This document shows positions 17,681-19,450 of a DNA stretch of 19,450 nt, piece by piece. How positions within the stretch are numbered: position 1 is the first letter of the stretch; the number at the start of each line of letters is the position of its first letter. Made by a program: the position numbers and the translations under genes. The DNA comes from Tritrichomonas foetus (Eukaryota; Parabasalia; Tritrichomonadida; Tritrichomonadidae). Location: the NCBI GenBank assembly GCA_001839685.1, contig MLAK01001246.1:6475-25924 (forward strand). Reading direction: 5' to 3'. The notes beneath the pieces were generated by a model that saw only the letters and a program-made list of their open reading frames with translations, ran no database searches and was not told the DNA's origin.

Positions 17681-18839
17681 TAAAAAATCTAGGATTCGAT
17701 CCTTATGGAGGTACTACTAGTGGTGGAGACGATGTTGCATCTCAAATTAATGCTAATAATGCACATAATACACCACCACCTTATACTGACCCTGAAAATG
17801 TTAAAGCAACAGTTGTAAATGAAGTAGCTAAAGGTGGTTTTACAACAACAGAAGTACCAAATCCTCTGTAATTTCTAGAAAATAGAAATAGATCAAAAGA
17901 TGTAAAGCAAGATTCTCCTAAAGCAAGCACTGAAGAATTATTCGAAAAAATAACAAAAAAACCAGTACCACCAGATACTACTCATGCAGATATTAACGGT
18001 CCCAAAAATATGAATATTCCAATTTATGTTGACGCTGAGGATATTCAAGCAGCTACAGCACAATAACTTGCAGATAATAATATTCATTTATATAAGGCTA
18101 TGAAAAAAGGAAAATATAACTTTAAGGAATGGAAAAATATTGATAAAGGATTGTTAAAATTAATTAATTATTCAATCAATGGTTTATGTAGAAAAGCAGG
18201 TATTCCTTTAGATAAACAAAGTGAATATCTGGAATATTTACGTTATACTGCAATTGATGTTTTAAAGATGAGTTAAGTAGCACGTATAATGAATTCTGAT
18301 GCTAAATGGGCTGCGCCACCATTAACTGCTGCTAGATCATTGAAAGAGTTGAACAGTAGTCATTTCGGACTTGCTAAAGAAAGAACTAAAGAAAAATTAT
18401 AACAAGTCCATTGGATGCTTAAAACATGGTATTATAAGCATGGAAGTATGGTAAACAAGTTATTTATAATCCAAAAATTTTATCATATGAAGGAGCTTTG
18501 AAATATGTGAATACTATTAAAGGTCGTGTAGGTCCTAATATGGATTATACTGGTGATGGTATTCCAGATGTTGTTATCTTTGATCGAAAAGGTTATCCAA
18601 TAGCTATAAATGGTTCTCAACTGAAAGCACCACAACATAATAAATTCTAAGATATCTTTTATTGAAAACATCCAACTGTATCAGTTCAGAAAACTGTCGG
18701 TGGTTATCATAATTGGATTAGAAATTGCTTATTCCAAATTGGTGGATGGAATAAGTATGGAAAAAGAGAAGTATATTTGTTAAATGATTCTAGACAAATT
18801 CTTGAATATTTGCAAAAGAATAATATTGTTAAAGATTGA
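17677..18839 (+). pseudogene. Unrecognised Maverick-associated structural-type protein
   Basis: ATG 17677 opens a frame of about 387 codons ending at TGA 18837-18839. It is interrupted by TAA at 17869, 18064, 18274, 18400 and 18648, TGA at 18663, and a one-base frameshift at about 18442-18444. Text between stops is highly protein-like: GFDPYGGTTSGGDDVASQIN, a Pro/Thr-rich linker, KGLLKLINYSINGLCRKAG, DAKWAAPPLTAARSLKELNS, TGDGIPDVVIFDRKGYPIAI, then GGYHNWIRNCLFQIGGWNKY. The DYTGDGIPDVVI segment resembles an EF-hand-like calcium-binding loop, as found in some extracellular and capsid proteins. Position after the ATPase suggests a virion-type protein of the element (inference). I do not recognise the family. 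Confidence 0.5.
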
Positions 18840-18886
18840 ACTAAACTTATTCTTTCTGGAAAAAAAAAACTACCATCCTTTCGCTT

Positions 18887-18899
18887 AGCGCTTCGCGCT
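18887..18899. other. Short GC-rich hairpin
   Basis: AGCGC TTC GCGCT: a 5-bp perfect stem with a 3-base loop in an otherwise AT-rich region, 48 bases after the stop of the upstream gene. It may mark the 3' end of the + transcript. Confidence 0.4.
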
Positions 18900-18935
18900 G
18901 CTTCAGTCTGTCCGTCCTATATATACTATTATATA

Positions 18936-18956
18936 TGTTATATATTTCATATAACA
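18936..18956. other. AT-rich hairpin
   Basis: TGTTATAT / ATATAACA perfect 8-bp stem with a 5-base loop, inside a TATA-repeat region. Confidence 0.5.
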
Positions 18957-18960
18957 TTTC

Positions 18961-19060
18961 AGGTGGGGGTATAAGGGGTGGGGTGAGGCGGTTAGAAAAG
19001 CGGTTATAACGGTTATAAAGCGGTTATATACGTTATATTCTTATATATATAGAGATATAT
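18961..19060 (+). repeat. G-rich tract followed by CGGTTA direct repeats
   Basis: G runs at 18965-18969, 18975-18978 and 18980-18983 precede CGGTTA at 18989, 19001, 19010 and 19021, most of them extended as CGGTTATA. They lie between two convergent genes, where promoter elements are not expected, so a role in termination, replication or element ends is conceivable. The function is unknown. Confidence 0.6.
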
Positions 19061-19068
19061 AAAGACTT

Positions 19069-19278
19069 TTATGAATGACAAATTACCAGAAATACGTTAG
19101 TAGTAGAATACATTTCGTATTTGAACAACCCATCACCATTTTTGCAAAATGAAAATAATACTTTAGCGCCTTTATGTCGGTATTCCATGTTTGTTTTCTT
19201 ATGTCGAACAAACACACAAATGTTGTTCTCGGTAACTTCGTACTCATCTTCATCGTAAACAAAGATATGAAAGTGCAT
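19069..19278 (-). CDS. Small unrecognised protein
   Basis: ATG 19276-19278 to the stop at 19069-19071, 69 residues (MHFHIFVYDEDEYEVTENN, then VRHKKTNMEYRHKGAKVLFS). A mix of beta-like strands and charged residues, without a signal peptide or membrane segment. It starts 24 bases after the stop of the - strand gene upstream and converges on the + strand Maverick-like gene. Its family is not recognised, but an uninterrupted frame with clean spacing supports a real gene. Confidence 0.45.
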   Translation of the reverse strand: MHFHIFVYDEDEYEVTENNICVFVRHKKTNMEYRHKGAKVLFSFCKNGDGLFKYEMYSTTNVFLVICHS

Positions 19279-19302
19279 TTAGATAAGGGTAAAATGTTCG
19301 TT

Positions 19303-19450
19303 TTACTTTACTTTAGCTTCTAATGCTGCTATTCATTGTAGTAAAGAGTCGACGTAAGCCTTAGTGGCAAACTCTTCGCCACTACCATTGGTGAATAATC
19401 CAATGACCTTAATGTTTGTAGCTTCAAGAATAACATTATCATTATCGATT
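19303..19450 (-). pseudogene. C-terminal part of an ATKAYVD-type fibre-like protein, cut by window end
   Basis: The frame enters from the window edge and reads DNDNVILEATNIKVIGLF, TNGSGEEFATKAYVD, SLLQ, then TGA at 19333-19335, then IAALEAKVK and TAA at 19303-19305. ATKAYVD followed by a short coiled coil is a recurring ending of trimeric fibre or appendage proteins in phage-like and repeat families. The heptad LLQ-x-IAALEAKVK continues through the TGA, so that stop interrupts a real coiled coil. The protein's N-terminus lies outside the window. A fibre role is an inference from the motif. Confidence 0.5.

Noticed and set aside
18483..18671. 62-codon - strand frame
   Set aside because: It is opposite the better supported + strand Maverick-like protein.
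1..19450. tRNA, rRNA or other structured RNA genes
   Set aside because: No cloverleaf with conserved A/B-box-like sequence and no rRNA-like sequence was seen by eye; a covariance-model scan could not be run.

Overview
The window looks like parabasalid nuclear DNA (Trichomonas, Tritrichomonas or a close relative). The reasons are very AT-rich DNA with no recognisable introns, a ribosomal protein gene far richer in G+C than its surroundings, families typical of these genomes (coiled-coil kinase, ankyrin, WD40), TCA(C/T)(A/T) initiator-like motifs about 10 bases before some start codons, stop codons that overlap a TAAA polyadenylation-type signal, and a dense load of DNA transposons including Maverick/Polinton-like genes. 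The species cannot be fixed from the sequence alone.

The strongest signal is an artefact-like comb. From 8 to 9347, about 87 blocks of 12 A residues lie at positions that are exactly 8 modulo 53. All are A on the + strand, whatever the direction of the gene they cross. They replace sequence and do not insert into it: in the kinase gene the blocks sit exactly where the HRD-loop, DFG and pre-APE residues belong, with the number of residues unchanged. The lysine runs in + genes and phenylalanine runs in - genes are therefore not real protein sequence.

Layout. 47-892 (-): ribosomal protein uL18 (RPL5). 893-1963: no gene recognised. 1964-3850 (+): lysine- and glutamate-rich coiled-coil gene with two in-frame TAA. 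4071-6343 (-): long coiled coil followed by a protein kinase domain, split by a one-base frameshift near 4772. 7122 to about 8156 (-): ankyrin-repeat gene. 8318-9634 (+): WD40 gene. 10057-10539 (+): small helical protein with an in-frame TGA. 10767-10847: 81 A. 11194-11515: 130-bp tandem repeat carrying two perfect 94-bp palindromes. 11728-13870: Kolobok-like transposon with TTAA target duplications, short terminal inverted repeats and a nearly intact DDE transposase. 13878-14260: MITE-like element with arms of about 110 bp. 14460-15973 (-): broken HTH and DDE pieces of a Tc1/mariner/IS630-type transposase. 15999-19450: Maverick-like block with a coiled-coil protein, an A32/FtsK-type packaging ATPase, two unrecognised + strand proteins, a G-rich convergent intergenic region, and two - strand genes, one cut by the window end.

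The left half is ordinary cellular coding sequence overlaid by the comb, and the right half is accumulated mobile DNA. The Maverick-like frames stay open over long distances but are punctuated by ten in-frame stops, seven of them TAA. This is either decay of an old copy or, less likely, altered stop-codon use. It can only be settled by aligning intact copies.
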